Shown: positions 8,497-17,785, counted from the first letter of the stretch. The stretch is 64,000 nucleotides of DNA from Desulfamplus sp. (GCA_015231615.1 JADGBE010000010.1:1-64000), one strand, 5' to 3'. Numbers and translations: made by a program. Notes: generated from the sequence alone by a model not told the origin.

Positions 8497-9438
8497 TCAG
8501 ATAAATCTAAACCCCCATTTATGAAAATATTTAAGCCCACTTAAGATAAAAACAATTGTCCACTTAAGGCTTTTGTGTGAAGCTCTATCCCAACGATGAA
8601 TAACGCTAACATCAGGGCAGTAGAGAGAACGAGCCTTATTCCTTACTCTTTTGCAAAGATCTACATCCTCAAAATACATAAAAAAACGCTCATCAAATCC
8701 GTTTAGCTCTTTGATAAGAGAGGCTCTTGTGAACATGAACGAGCCAGATACAAATGGAACATCAACAACTTTATCATATCCAACATCTCTCATTTCATAC
8801 ATATCAAGCCTTTTTACTATGGTGTTGTGAAGTTCTTGGATAGTGTTAGTAGATTTGCTTAAATAAATCTTCCTTATATTTGGAAAAAATCTTCTTACAA
8901 ATAGATCAAATATTGTTGGCTCTCTTTTATTAAGATATTGAGATGAACCATCTAAATTGCACACCTTGCAGGTTGCAATACCCGCATCTTTATGGTCATC
9001 CATAAATTTAACCATAATGTTGAAGAGATTAGGTGGCAGAACCATATCTGGATTCATAATAAGTAAGAACTTACCTTTAGCCTTTGCAATATTTTGATTC
9101 TGATTTGCTCCATAACCCATCTTTTTTCTATTTTTAGTAATTAGAACATTAGGAAAATGCTTTTGAACAAAATCAACTGTTGAATCCGACGAACAATTAT
9201 CCACTAACAATATTTCACTCAGAGAACTATTATGGCAAATAGGTTTGCTAATCTTTCTCTCTTTTCCGTCAATATTACCATTGCTAATTTTCCCATCAGT
9301 ATTTCCATTGCTACCCTTTGCACTAAAAGTAAAATTTAAACTTTGCTCAAGGTGGTTTAATGCCTTAACCAAAGATGGCAAAAGAATCTCTAAATCTTTT
9401 TGATTATTATGGGAAACAAGGAGAACTGATATAAGCAT
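8497..9438 (-). CDS. family 2 glycosyltransferase
   Basis: 313 aa, GT-A fold. ISVLLVSHNN start, LVDNCSSDSTVDFV (nucleotide site), LLIMNPDMVLPPN (in the DxD position) and FMYFEDVDLCKRVRNKA, the C-terminal ED motif typical of rhamnosyltransferase-like GT2 enzymes. A low-complexity insert with repeated SNGNxDGK lies at about residues 43-60, between the first strand/helix and the SDST motif. Lies 7 bp after the next GT2 gene in the same orientation. Acceptor and sugar unknown. Confidence 0.88.
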   Translation of the reverse strand: MLISVLLVSHNNQKDLEILLPSLVKALNHLEQSLNFTFSAKGSNGNTDGKISNGNIDGKERKISKPICHNSSLSEILLVDNCSSDSTVDFVQKHFPNVLITKNRKKMGYGANQNQNIAKAKGKFLLIMNPDMVLPPNLFNIMVKFMDDHKDAGIATCKVCNLDGSSQYLNKREPTIFDLFVRRFFPNIRKIYLSKSTNTIQELHNTIVKRLDMYEMRDVGYDKVVDVPFVSGSFMFTRASLIKELNGFDERFFMYFEDVDLCKRVRNKARSLYCPDVSVIHRWDRASHKSLKWTIVFILSGLKYFHKWGFRFI

Positions 9439-9445
9439 TAATTAT

Positions 9446-10384
9446 TTAAAACCTTTTTTGTTGCATCTGTTTTTGTTTTTCTGAAGTTAATGCCCACTTA
9501 ATTTGGTGAAAAATGCTGTTTTGATGCCACAAAATTAGAAACTCTTTATGTAATTCAAGAGGTAAATGAGCTTTTTTCACTTTACAAAAAAACGCCTCTT
9601 TTAGAGCTTTGAGATACCATTTATATTGACCAGATTCAAACGCTCTAATAAAACCAAAACAGAGCCTCGAAAATATATAGTAAGCAGATATTGGAAAAGG
9701 GGCATACTCTCTCAATAGCCAGACCGTGTTTCTTGTTGGATAAAAGACTTGACGCCAACTTGGTCTTGATACAGGTGAATTTCTGTGTATTACTATGCAG
9801 TTAGGCTCATAATATATTTTGTATCCAAGCTCTCTTATTTTAATCGCAACATAGATTTCATTTTGATATAGGAAATATTTAGCTGGAAACCAACCTATTT
9901 TCTTAAAAAGATCACGCCTTATGGCAAAACCACACCCTACAAATGCGAGAGACTGACAGCTCCTTGAGATATTTATATTTGGAATATGCCATGTTTTAAA
10001 AAAAGTCCTATCTTCAAACTCTATCTTACAAGCAACGGCTCCAACATCTTTATGTTTATCAAGTGTTTTAATAATAATATCAACTGTGTTGACGCCAAAT
10101 GGGTGGGAATCATCGTCAAGAACAAGGATATATTCACCTTTAGCCATATCAAATCCACGATTTAATCCCTCAATCCCTAAATTATCTCTTAAAGATAAGC
10201 TAATAATCCAATCAGATTGTGATTCTAAAAATTGAGGAGTGCCATCAGTTGAGCCATTGTCAACAGCTATAACTTCAATATCTTTTCTGTTGTAGCAAAT
10301 TTTTTTAAGTTGTTTTACAGTTTTAATGGTATCTTGAAGCCTATTAAAGTTTAGGAAAACTATGGTGAGTTTTATAGTTGTCAT
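9446..10384 (-). CDS. family 2 glycosyltransferase
   Basis: 312 aa. TIVFLNFNRL, VIAVDNGSTDGTPQFL and LVLDDDSHP (DxD-type metal site) identify a GT2 enzyme. The C-terminal half (FLYQNEIYVAIKIRELG, then PTRNTVWLLREYAPFP) has a membrane-associating look common in O-antigen transferases. First gene of a minus-strand group with the GT2 at 8497 and the epimerase. ATG start, no obvious strong ribosome site. Confidence 0.88.
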   Translation of the reverse strand: MTTIKLTIVFLNFNRLQDTIKTVKQLKKICYNRKDIEVIAVDNGSTDGTPQFLESQSDWIISLSLRDNLGIEGLNRGFDMAKGEYILVLDDDSHPFGVNTVDIIIKTLDKHKDVGAVACKIEFEDRTFFKTWHIPNINISRSCQSLAFVGCGFAIRRDLFKKIGWFPAKYFLYQNEIYVAIKIRELGYKIYYEPNCIVIHRNSPVSRPSWRQVFYPTRNTVWLLREYAPFPISAYYIFSRLCFGFIRAFESGQYKWYLKALKEAFFCKVKKAHLPLELHKEFLILWHQNSIFHQIKWALTSEKQKQMQQKRF

Positions 10385-10474
10385 ATTTTTAAGTTACATT
10401 CCAAAATTAATTTTCAAATAATTTGTGCGTTTGCTAACAGTTTTTGCACCAAAGTTCAAGATATTCTTTACCAA

Positions 10475-10502
10475 TTGACAAAATGTCAAAGATTGATGTA
10501 AT
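10475..10502 (+). promoter_or_regulatory. sigma70-type promoter for the SxtJ/carbamoyltransferase operon
   Basis: TTGACA (10475-10480), a 16-nt spacer and TGTAAT (10497-10502) form a good promoter about 200 bp upstream of the first plus-strand gene. The -35 box is also half of a small palindrome (TTGACA AAA TGTCAA). Apart from this and repeat copy B, the gap 10385-10701 shows nothing. Confidence 0.5.
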
Positions 10503-10603
10503 AGCCCACAAATAAATATCTTCATTTAATCTTGATAAATCTCGAATTAAATAAATAGAAAAAAATTAAATTTTAAGAGACAATACATAACAAAAATTGA
10601 CCT

Positions 10604-10660
10604 CCTACAAAACCCATTTTCTATCCAGTAAAATCAAGGGGTCAATTCAAGTTTTGTAGG
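10604..10660 (+). repeat. 57-bp palindromic element, copy B
   Basis: Ends CCTACAAAAC and GTTTTGTAGG are perfect 10-bp inverted repeats. An outer AATTGACC (10596-10603) can also pair with internal GGTCAATT (10640-10647), so two mutually exclusive folds exist. Core ATCCAGTAAAATCAA is on the plus strand. It falls in the 5' untranslated region of the following operon if the promoter at 10475 is used. Confidence 0.8.
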
Positions 10661-10701
10661 AAATCTAATACATAAAAACAACTAAAGAGAAAAAAACAGT
10701 G

Positions 10702-11088
10702 ATGAAAAATATAGATAACAATATATCCACAAATGATAAAGATGCGGGGCTTGCTCTTATTCTGATACTTCTTATTGTTGAAATCATAACAAAAAATGGC
10801 CTACTTATTATTCCAATTACTACCCTGCTTGTTATTGCAATGACAGCACCTATTCTATTTAGACCTTTTACCATAATTTGGTTTGGTTTATCTTCTATTC
10901 TTGGACGTTACTCTTCCTCAACTATTTTAACGATTTTATTTATATTTATAGTTATTCCAATTAGCTACTTAAGGCGTATTTCAGATAGTGATCCTCTGCA
11001 ATTAAAAAAATGGAGAAAAGATCAAGAATCTTCATTTACGATAAGAGATCACACATACAAAGAAATTGATATGGATAAACCTTTCTAA
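10702..11088 (+). CDS. SxtJ-like small membrane protein
   Basis: 128 aa. Three hydrophobic stretches (AGLALILILLIVEIIT; LLIIPITTLLVIAMTAPIL; TILTILFIFIVIPISYL) and a polar tail with LRRISDSDPLQLKKW. Size, topology and position directly before a DUF5989 gene and a carbamoyltransferase match the SxtJ family known from saxitoxin and polysaccharide clusters. ATG at 10702 is preferred to the GTG one codon earlier. Molecular function unknown; probably a membrane partner of the carbamoyltransferase (inference). Confidence 0.75.
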   Translation: MKNIDNNISTNDKDAGLALILILLIVEIITKNGLLIIPITTLLVIAMTAPILFRPFTIIWFGLSSILGRYSSSTILTILFIFIVIPISYLRRISDSDPLQLKKWRKDQESSFTIRDHTYKEIDMDKPF

Positions 11089-11117
11089 GATATAAAACAA
11101 AAAGGATACTAATTTTT

Positions 11118-11267
11118 ATGGATTTTATAAAAGACCTTTGGGGTTTTATGAAGGTGAGAAAAAAATTCTGGCTATTACCGATTATTTTAAGCCTTGTGTT
11201 TTTTGGCTCACTGATTTTCTTTACAAGCGGAACTGCTATTGCTCCGTTTATTTACACACTATTTTAA
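11118..11267 (+). CDS. DUF5989-type small membrane protein
   Basis: 49 aa: MDFIKDLWGFMKVRKKFW, then one membrane helix, ending in IAPFIYTLF. This is the typical DUF5989 layout (amphipathic N-terminus, KFWLLPI, single helix), always small and usually between SxtJ and a carbamoyltransferase. The stop is 4 bp before the carbamoyltransferase ATG, so translation is probably coupled. No function is known to me. Confidence 0.75.
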   Translation: MDFIKDLWGFMKVRKKFWLLPIILSLVFFGSLIFFTSGTAIAPFIYTLF

Positions 11268-11271
11268 CTAT

Positions 11272-13251
11272 ATGAAAATAATACTTGGAATATCAGCGTT
11301 TTACCATGATAGTGCAGCAGCTCTTGTAATTGATGGCAATATCATTGCCGCAGCACAAGAAGAGCGGTTTTCAAGAATAAAGCATGATCCCTCATTTCCT
11401 TCTAATGCTGTAAGTTACCTCTTATCAGAAGCTGGAATTGGAATCTCAAATGTTGATGTGATTGCGTTTTACGACAAACCATACATAAAATTTGAGAGAC
11501 TTCTTGAGTCATACCATGCGTTTGCACCTTCAGGTTTAAAGAGCTTTCTCTCTTCTATGCCAGTATGGATTAAAGACAAACTTTTTATGAGAAGCAATAT
11601 AAAAAGAGAGATAGAGAAAGTTGAGCAATCTATAAAATTTAATAAGTTTAACTCTAATGTTGAATCAAACTTTAAATTTAAACCTAAAAATGGGCTTGAA
11701 AAAAAGCCAAAGTTTATTTTTCCAGAACACCATCTTTCTCATGCTGCAAGTGCATTTTATCCATCACCGTTTAATGATGCAGCCATTCTAACTATTGATG
11801 GCGTTGGAGAATGGGCAACAACAACCATCTGCCATGGTAAAGACAACGGTATAACAAATTTAAGAGAGCTTACATTTCCTCACTCAATAGGGCTTTTGTA
11901 CTCTGCATTTACAGCATACTGCGGCTTTAAGGTAAATAGCGGTGAATATAAATTAATGGGTCTTGCCCCTTATGGACATTTAGATGGAAATGATAAGAAT
12001 AGCTATAAAAAACTAATACTTGAAAATCTTGTTGACCTTAAATCTGATGGTTCAATTCTATTGAATATGGACTATTTTGATTACGTAACTGGGCTTAAGA
12101 TGTTTAAAACTGAAAAGTGGGAGTCTCTTTTTAACCTTCCGCCTCGTCCGTCTGAATCTGAAATTAGCCAAAGTTATATGGATATGGCTTTAGCACTTCA
12201 GGAGATTACTGAAGAGATTGTTTTGAGGCTTGCAACAACAGCAAAAAGACTTACTGGCTCAAGTAATCTTGTTATGGCTGGAGGTGTTGCTTTAAACTGT
12301 GTTGCAAATGGTAAACTTTTGCAATCAAAACTTTTTGACAATATCTGGATACAGCCAGCAGCAGGAGATGCTGGAGGTGCGTTAGGGGCTGCCCTTTCTG
12401 CTTACTATATTTGGTATGATTCTAAAAGAGTTTCAAATACAGAACAATATAATGAACTCGAAGAAACAAGGGAGGATAAGCAAATTTATTATCTAACTGA
12501 CAATATGTGTGGCTCTTACCTTGGACCAAAGTTTACAAGTAAAGATGCAGTAAACTTAGAATACTCTTACGGTGCAGTATCACAAGTTTATGATAACTTT
12601 AGTCTGCTTTGTGCAGATATTGCCCAATATATTGCAGAAGATAATGTGGTTGGGTGGTTTCAAGGAAGAATGGAGTGGGGACCAAGGGCACTTGGCAATA
12701 GAAGTATTGTTGCTGACCCTCGAAATCCTCAGACTCAAAAACGGCTGAATCTTAAAATAAAATATAGAGAGGGTTTCCGCCCATTTGCTCCGTCAGTTCT
12801 TGCTGAAGATGTTAGTAACTATTTTGATATTGAAACTTCGTCTCCATACATGCTTATGGTTGCACCTGTAAAAGCCTCTTTAAGAACTAAAGAGCCAGAA
12901 AAATACTCAGAACAGCCACTTTATGAGAGGTTATACCACGTTCGATCTACTATTCCAGCAATAACCCATGTTGATTACTCTGCACGTATTCAAACTGTCC
13001 ATAAAGAGACCAATCCAAAATATTGGGAATTGATAACAGAGTTCAAACGGCTCACAGGTATTGGAGTTGTTGTAAATACCAGTTTTAACGTAAGAGGAGA
13101 GCCAATTGTATGCACCCCTGAAGATGCTTATCGTTGTTTTATGAGAACAGAAATGGATATTCTCGTTATTGAAAACGTCCTCTTTTTTAAGAAAGCTCAA
13201 CCTCAATTTAATGATAATGAGTTATGGAGAGATAAATTTGAGCTTGATTAA
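11272..13251 (+). CDS. NodU/CmcH-family carbamoyltransferase
   Basis: 659 aa. The N-terminal Kae1-like domain has ILGISAFYHDSAAALV and the metal motif HHLSHAASAFYPSPF. VMAGGVALNCVANGKL is the ATP-binding core. The C-terminal YrdC-like part has WFQGRMEWGPRALGNRSI and YREGFRPFAPSVL, hallmarks of O-carbamoyltransferases that use carbamoyl phosphate and ATP to carbamoylate sugars or natural products. The frame extends 11 codons upstream, but MKIILGISA is the conserved family start and lies 4 bp after the DUF5989 stop. In this glycan-rich context a sugar hydroxyl is the likely acceptor (inference). Confidence 0.93.
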   Translation: MKIILGISAFYHDSAAALVIDGNIIAAAQEERFSRIKHDPSFPSNAVSYLLSEAGIGISNVDVIAFYDKPYIKFERLLESYHAFAPSGLKSFLSSMPVWIKDKLFMRSNIKREIEKVEQSIKFNKFNSNVESNFKFKPKNGLEKKPKFIFPEHHLSHAASAFYPSPFNDAAILTIDGVGEWATTTICHGKDNGITNLRELTFPHSIGLLYSAFTAYCGFKVNSGEYKLMGLAPYGHLDGNDKNSYKKLILENLVDLKSDGSILLNMDYFDYVTGLKMFKTEKWESLFNLPPRPSESEISQSYMDMALALQEITEEIVLRLATTAKRLTGSSNLVMAGGVALNCVANGKLLQSKLFDNIWIQPAAGDAGGALGAALSAYYIWYDSKRVSNTEQYNELEETREDKQIYYLTDNMCGSYLGPKFTSKDAVNLEYSYGAVSQVYDNFSLLCADIAQYIAEDNVVGWFQGRMEWGPRALGNRSIVADPRNPQTQKRLNLKIKYREGFRPFAPSVLAEDVSNYFDIETSSPYMLMVAPVKASLRTKEPEKYSEQPLYERLYHVRSTIPAITHVDYSARIQTVHKETNPKYWELITEFKRLTGIGVVVNTSFNVRGEPIVCTPEDAYRCFMRTEMDILVIENVLFFKKAQPQFNDNELWRDKFELD

Positions 13252-13313
13252 ACTAAAACTTAGCTAAAAAATTTAATATATAACGCTCAATTTAAAATAT
13301 GGAGGAGCTATCT

Positions 13314-13967
13314 ATGGCACAAACAGCTTTAGACCAAAGAGTTGATTCTCTTGAATATGCACTAATAGAATTAGCATATCAAGTAAGACAGACCGATCAA
13401 ACTGTGAGACGTCTCTCAATGGAAATGAGAGAGTTTAAAAATGAAATGAAAGAGTTTAAGAACGAAATGCAAGAGTTTAAAGATGAGATGAAAGAATTTA
13501 AAAATGAAATGAAAAGTTTTAAAACAGAATCTTCAAAAAAATGGGGAGAATTGGCAAATAAACTTGGAACTGTTACAGAGGATATTGTTGGTCCTGGGAT
13601 ACCTTCTGCAATTCAAAGAGCATTCAACCTTGAAGTTATAGACCTATTTATAAGAAGAAAACGAAAAATGAATGGTATTGTAAGAGAATATGATACCTTA
13701 GCTATCACAGATAAACACGTCTTTTTTGTAGATGTAAAAAGCACCTATAGACCTGAATATCTTATTGATTTTGCCACCACCATTAACGATTTTTTTGAAT
13801 TTTTACCAGACTTAAAAGAAAAACATCTTGTTCCTGTGATTGCCTCATTTTTTCTTGATAGTTCAATTGTAAGCAATGCCAATAAAAAAGGCTATCTTGC
13901 AATTCATATTTCAGGGGATCACCTAAATTTTATAAATCCAGAAGTTTTTAAAACTTATAACTTATAA
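13314..13967 (+). CDS. coiled-coil protein with a PD-(D/E)XK nuclease-like domain
   Basis: 217 aa. N-terminal coiled coil with near-perfect heptads (EFKNEMK repeated about five times, residues about 38-72), visible at DNA level as 21-bp repeats. Then a compact domain with IVREYDTLAITDKHVFFVDVKST, whose E-x-D plus DVK pattern matches the PD-(D/E)XK nuclease-like fold of DUF3782-type proteins common in cyanobacteria and deltaproteobacteria. ATG at 13314 is chosen because GGAGGAG lies 6 nt upstream; the ATG at 13299 would put that site inside the gene. Nuclease activity is unproven for the family. Its place between a carbamoyltransferase and an SGNH gene may be accidental. Confidence 0.7.
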   Translation: MAQTALDQRVDSLEYALIELAYQVRQTDQTVRRLSMEMREFKNEMKEFKNEMQEFKDEMKEFKNEMKSFKTESSKKWGELANKLGTVTEDIVGPGIPSAIQRAFNLEVIDLFIRRKRKMNGIVREYDTLAITDKHVFFVDVKSTYRPEYLIDFATTINDFFEFLPDLKEKHLVPVIASFFLDSSIVSNANKKGYLAIHISGDHLNFINPEVFKTYNL

Positions 13968-13971
13968 AACC

Positions 13972-15135
13972 ATGATCAATAAAGAAATCAGTGCTAAACA
14001 GAAAAAATCACAAATAAAACTTTATATTACTTTATTCTTAACTACATCTATTTTCATCATTGTTGGTTGTGAAATAATGGCAAGGCTCTTTGTTAAAGAA
14101 AACAAATTGCCATCCCCACCGCCTCACAGCAAAATAGACCCATACTCTCCAAATCCATATTTAATGGGAATGCGTCCATTTATGCACTCTCACATACCTA
14201 AAGCTCACTATCTGCAATCACGCTCTTATTATGCTGTTGATTACAGTATTAACTCGTCTGGTTTTAGAGGACCTGAGATTCAGCCAAAATCAAAAGATAT
14301 AAAAAGAGCCATAGTAATTGGTGATTCAATAGTTGAAGGGCATGGATGCGAGTTTAGAGATACTTTCGCATATAAGTTAGGAGAAAAAGCAAAGCCTTTT
14401 AATTGGGAAGTTCTAAATCTTGGAGTTCAAGGTGCTTCTCCATCTTATTTTGCCGCTAATATTGATAGGTATATGGCAGCAGAGCCAGATGCCGCTTTTA
14501 TTATGATATTTGAAAATGATCTTTATGATGATAGGGTTCAAGAAAAAACATACTTTGATAAACCGATTTTAGATAACCCAAGCCAGCTATATCAAAAAAC
14601 TAATAAATCCTGGAATCTATTTAATCAATCAAGATTTTTTACCCTTATAAACAGGGTATCTCATCAAATAAGAAAAAGTGAAATTGAACAGATAATTATT
14701 GAGAATAAAAATATAATTGTAGAAAACCAAGAACAGATTAATTTAGAAAAAATAGCTAAATGGCTTGTTGCACCGTCAATGTTTGACAACCAGTGGAAGA
14801 TGAGTCAAAAATACCTTGATTACATAGCAGATACATTCACTGAAAGAAAAATACCAATTTTTATTGTTTATCTATCTCTTGGTGGAATAATTCCAGGGCA
14901 GGATAAGAGTTATTTAACTCACGCTAATAATTTTAATCATAAAGTTGAGGATTGGAGTAAATCTAAGAACATCCCTTTTCTATCACTAATACCTTTAATG
15001 AATGAATCTTTTAATAAATTACAAGTTACAGATATGATGATAGAAGATGATGGACACCCCACCCCCAAAGCACATCAAATGTTTGCTAATAGGATTTTTA
15101 ACTGGTTAGAAGAGCTTGGAAGTACTAACAAATAA
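13972..15135 (+). CDS. membrane-anchored SGNH/GDSL hydrolase
   Basis: 387 aa. One N-terminal membrane helix (about residues 15-36), then an exported domain with block I VIGDSIVEGHG (Ser nucleophile), block II NLGVQGASPS, block III FENDLYDD and C-terminal DDGHPTPKAH (D-x-x-H catalytic pair). SGNH proteins next to carbamoyltransferases usually modify exported polysaccharide as acyl esterases or acyltransferases. Starts 4 bp after the preceding stop and converges with the second SGNH gene at 15139. Substrate unknown. Confidence 0.85.
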   Translation: MINKEISAKQKKSQIKLYITLFLTTSIFIIVGCEIMARLFVKENKLPSPPPHSKIDPYSPNPYLMGMRPFMHSHIPKAHYLQSRSYYAVDYSINSSGFRGPEIQPKSKDIKRAIVIGDSIVEGHGCEFRDTFAYKLGEKAKPFNWEVLNLGVQGASPSYFAANIDRYMAAEPDAAFIMIFENDLYDDRVQEKTYFDKPILDNPSQLYQKTNKSWNLFNQSRFFTLINRVSHQIRKSEIEQIIIENKNIIVENQEQINLEKIAKWLVAPSMFDNQWKMSQKYLDYIADTFTERKIPIFIVYLSLGGIIPGQDKSYLTHANNFNHKVEDWSKSKNIPFLSLIPLMNESFNKLQVTDMMIEDDGHPTPKAHQMFANRIFNWLEELGSTNK

Positions 15136-15138
15136 TAT

Positions 15139-16410
15139 TTACTTTTGATTAACCTTACTCTCTTTTTTTATGTATTCCAATATCTTTTCAACAACTATAA
15201 GGTATCCGTTTGTGTTTAGATGACAGCACGTATCTTTATAAAAAGTCTCACTATTTTCTTTAAAAATATCAGCAAGATCAATAAAATGGATATTCTGCTT
15301 ACTGAGCAACTTACCGTTCTCACGGAGAAAACTATAGCCTTTCAAAACAGGGTCTCTGTATGGATGGTTTGGATCGTAAGCGTATTTGCTCTCGTTTGAT
15401 GATAATATTTTTGAATTTGGAACATATTGGTTTGGTTGAAGAACATGGTAATACTCAATACCATTTGCTCTACAGATATTGTTCATCATTACAGAACTGT
15501 TAAGCCAGATTTGTGAAAGATCAGAGTATAGTTTTTCTTCACTATCCCATTTATATTCAGGACCTGTTGCAGCAAAACTGACTGCATGATCAAGCACTCC
15601 TCGCATTTCAATATTTGCTGATGCAATTTTCCCGTCAAATTTCCGATCAACAATTTGCCAAATTAAAGAGAGAGCAGGACTTCTATATAATTTTTTTTCA
15701 TTAAAAAAATAAGCAAGCGATCGTTTAAAGGACTTAAAGGCTTCAATCTTACCTATCAACCTTATTTCAGACGGATCGTATAAATTTTTTACACGATTTA
15801 TCCACATTCTTGGATAGAAAGGCGATACGCCATATTTGATATTCTCAACTACTGGGAGAGCAATTTCATTAAAACCATCTACATTGATAACAATATCAAA
15901 CTCAGCTCCACTCATAAGAAGATAATTTAGAGCTATTAGCTGTTGGGGTTGTTTATAGCCCCCAACAGCAAAATTAAGAAGAATTATCTCTTTATTAAAA
16001 TACTCACTACATAAGTTAACTATATTATCTCCGACAAGAAAATATATCTCTCTTGCAAATGAGCCTCCCATCAATGCAATTATAATTTTATTTGGATCTT
16101 TTTTTATATATTGGTTTAGTTGAAGAGATGGAAAACCTAATGATGATACACCGATATTTCTTTTTGGGTCTTGTGTAAACCCAAGATATGGATGTATTAC
16201 TTCAACCTGATCTCCCCAAAAAATATCGCCAGCTTCGGTTCTAAGTTCTGAATCATTTATAGATTGACCAGCATTGAGTCTAATTTGGTGTTTAATATCC
16301 TGTTTTGAATAAGTTTTACCAAAAATAATATAATAAGATGCAAAACCAATAATTTCAATTATGGCAATAAGAAGTACAAATGTAGAACCAAAATAAAATA
16401 TTTTTTTCAT
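15139..16410 (-). CDS. SGNH-hydrolase-like exported protein
   Basis: 423 aa from ATG at 16410. N-terminal membrane segment (FYFGSTFVLLIAIIEIIGFASYYII), then an SGNH-like domain: IIALMGGSFAREIYF (block I with GGS in place of GDS), FAVGGYKQPQQ (block II), VNVDGFNEIAL (block III) and CCHLNTNGY with the C-terminal His. Most like long SGNH proteins of glycan clusters. An in-frame TTG at 16428 would overlap the previous stop, but the ATG before the signal anchor is more likely. Not closely similar to the SGNH gene at 13972, though convergent with it. Confidence 0.75.
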   Translation of the reverse strand: MKKIFYFGSTFVLLIAIIEIIGFASYYIIFGKTYSKQDIKHQIRLNAGQSINDSELRTEAGDIFWGDQVEVIHPYLGFTQDPKRNIGVSSLGFPSLQLNQYIKKDPNKIIIALMGGSFAREIYFLVGDNIVNLCSEYFNKEIILLNFAVGGYKQPQQLIALNYLLMSGAEFDIVINVDGFNEIALPVVENIKYGVSPFYPRMWINRVKNLYDPSEIRLIGKIEAFKSFKRSLAYFFNEKKLYRSPALSLIWQIVDRKFDGKIASANIEMRGVLDHAVSFAATGPEYKWDSEEKLYSDLSQIWLNSSVMMNNICRANGIEYYHVLQPNQYVPNSKILSSNESKYAYDPNHPYRDPVLKGYSFLRENGKLLSKQNIHFIDLADIFKENSETFYKDTCCHLNTNGYLIVVEKILEYIKKESKVNQK

Positions 16411-16424
16411 ATCTGAATCATTAA

Positions 16425-17642
16425 TCAATTAACCGTTAAAGTATAAAATTGGAAATCGTATCTACCTTTATTAATTATGTCTATAAGTCCATCATTATCA
16501 GCAGGAGCAGTTAACCAATAAACTCCCCAAATACCTTGTTGTATATTAATAAAACTTGATGGAAAAGTAGTTGATCTTGCTTCTGTAGTATTATCAGCAT
16601 AAGGTAAATAATCATTTGTCAATTGTTGATTTTGCTGAACAAATTTAAGAGTTCCATCAGGAAACAAAATAGCAACATAATGATCAACAGATTCTGAATA
16701 GGCTGGAAATTTGATATTTAATTCACTATTTTGACCTCCAGTAGCTATATCTCCAATATAAACCGATGTATCTGAAAAATTTTCTGTTATTTCTCTATCT
16801 CCAGGTGTGAATAATTTTACAAGCTCCATTCGTAATTCTTTAGTTGTTGCTATTTGTTCACCCGAATTTAATAGAACAAAAATAGAATAATTACCAGGTA
16901 GTATATCAGAGGTTAGTTTAAATGATTGCAAATCATATAGGTTACTTGTTGATCCTGCTCCAATAAAATGACTAATTTGGATATTATCTTTTAATAGCTT
17001 ATCTACCATCTGATTAAAATATCCATCTTCGGACAACCATACTGATATATAGGTTGTAGGAAAGCCAGTAAAATCAGCACCACTATTTTGAATTTTATAC
17101 TGGATTACTACAGAATCCTCATTCGTAAACTTTGATTGGTTATTTTTAAATTGCACTTCAGCAAGTTTCAAATCTGGATTTACAACTGCCTGATTTGCTG
17201 AATCTTTAATTATTGTTGTTATTGAATTTTGGCCTTCCATTACATAGTTTTCTGGCAAACCACCCAATGTTAAGGTTATAGTTTCATCGCTTTCAGATAT
17301 GTTATCTGAAACTGTCCTTAATATAATCATTCCTTCTGTGCCACCAAAAGGAATGATTATCCAACCAGGAGCTAATGAGCCACGAATAGTATAATCTTCT
17401 TTTATTTTTGCTGTGCCACCTAATGTATATGGTATGCTCAAACTCCCAGACGCTGCACGAGAAAGAGTTACTGTATAACTTATCTGTGTCCCCTCATTAA
17501 TTGTAAGAGAATCAGAAGAAATGTTTACACTTATAGGTGTGTTGGCTACTGGATCTAATGGACATTCTCCATAACTACTTTCTAAAGTAGCGATTATAAA
17601 TACCAAACAAATAACCATTATAAATTTATATTTTAATTTCAT
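16425..17642 (-). CDS. secreted Calx-beta domain protein
   Basis: 405 aa. Signal peptide (about residues 1-25), a Calx-beta domain (about 38-150: SLTINEGTQISYTVTLSRAA ... IPYTLGGTAKIKEDYTI ... ESDETITLTLGG), a CARDB-like beta domain (about 155-270) and a C-terminal module (about 290-405: VYIGDIATGGQNSELNIKFP ... VDHYVAILFPDG ... WGVYWLTAP ... YDFQFYTLTV). The last module recurs in the 947-aa protein upstream. ATG start with AGGAG. Probably an extracellular or surface protein; Calx-beta domains bind Ca2+. Confidence 0.8.
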   Translation of the reverse strand: MKLKYKFIMVICLVFIIATLESSYGECPLDPVANTPISVNISSDSLTINEGTQISYTVTLSRAASGSLSIPYTLGGTAKIKEDYTIRGSLAPGWIIIPFGGTEGMIILRTVSDNISESDETITLTLGGLPENYVMEGQNSITTIIKDSANQAVVNPDLKLAEVQFKNNQSKFTNEDSVVIQYKIQNSGADFTGFPTTYISVWLSEDGYFNQMVDKLLKDNIQISHFIGAGSTSNLYDLQSFKLTSDILPGNYSIFVLLNSGEQIATTKELRMELVKLFTPGDREITENFSDTSVYIGDIATGGQNSELNIKFPAYSESVDHYVAILFPDGTLKFVQQNQQLTNDYLPYADNTTEARSTTFPSSFINIQQGIWGVYWLTAPADNDGLIDIINKGRYDFQFYTLTVN

Positions 17643-17668
17643 AGTTTGAATCTCCTATCAAAATGGTT

Positions 17669-17702
17669 TTATCCGAACGATAGAGATAAATCGTTCGGAT
17701 AA
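17669..17702. other. intercistronic hairpin without T-tract
   Basis: Perfect 13-bp inverted repeat (17669-17681 with 17690-17702, arm TTATCCGAACGAT) with an 8-nt loop. Neither strand has a T-run after it, so it is not a standard terminator. It lies immediately beside repeat copy C, between the two Calx-beta genes. It may be an RNA-stabilising or processing hairpin, or a protein site. Confidence 0.6.
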
Positions 17703-17709
17703 TAGACTT

Positions 17710-17766
17710 CCTGCAGAACTAAATTTATATCCAGTAAAATCAATGGTCAAATCACAGTTTTGTAGG
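17710..17766 (+). repeat. 57-bp palindromic element, copy C
   Basis: Ends CCTGCAGAAC and GTTTTGTAGG, 57 bp end to end, core ATCCAGTAAAATCAA on the plus strand. Sits between the two Calx-beta genes, next to the hairpin at 17669. Confidence 0.8.
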
Positions 17767-17785
17767 AGGTAAATGTAAATAAGAA

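Noticed and set aside
10385-10701. A small gene in the gap before the SxtJ-like gene
   Set aside because: No frame with a ribosome site; the gap is explained by a promoter and repeat copy B.
13431-13530. 21-bp tandem repeats as a possible minisatellite or CRISPR
   Set aside because: They are heptads (EFKNEMK) of a coiled coil in a good gene.
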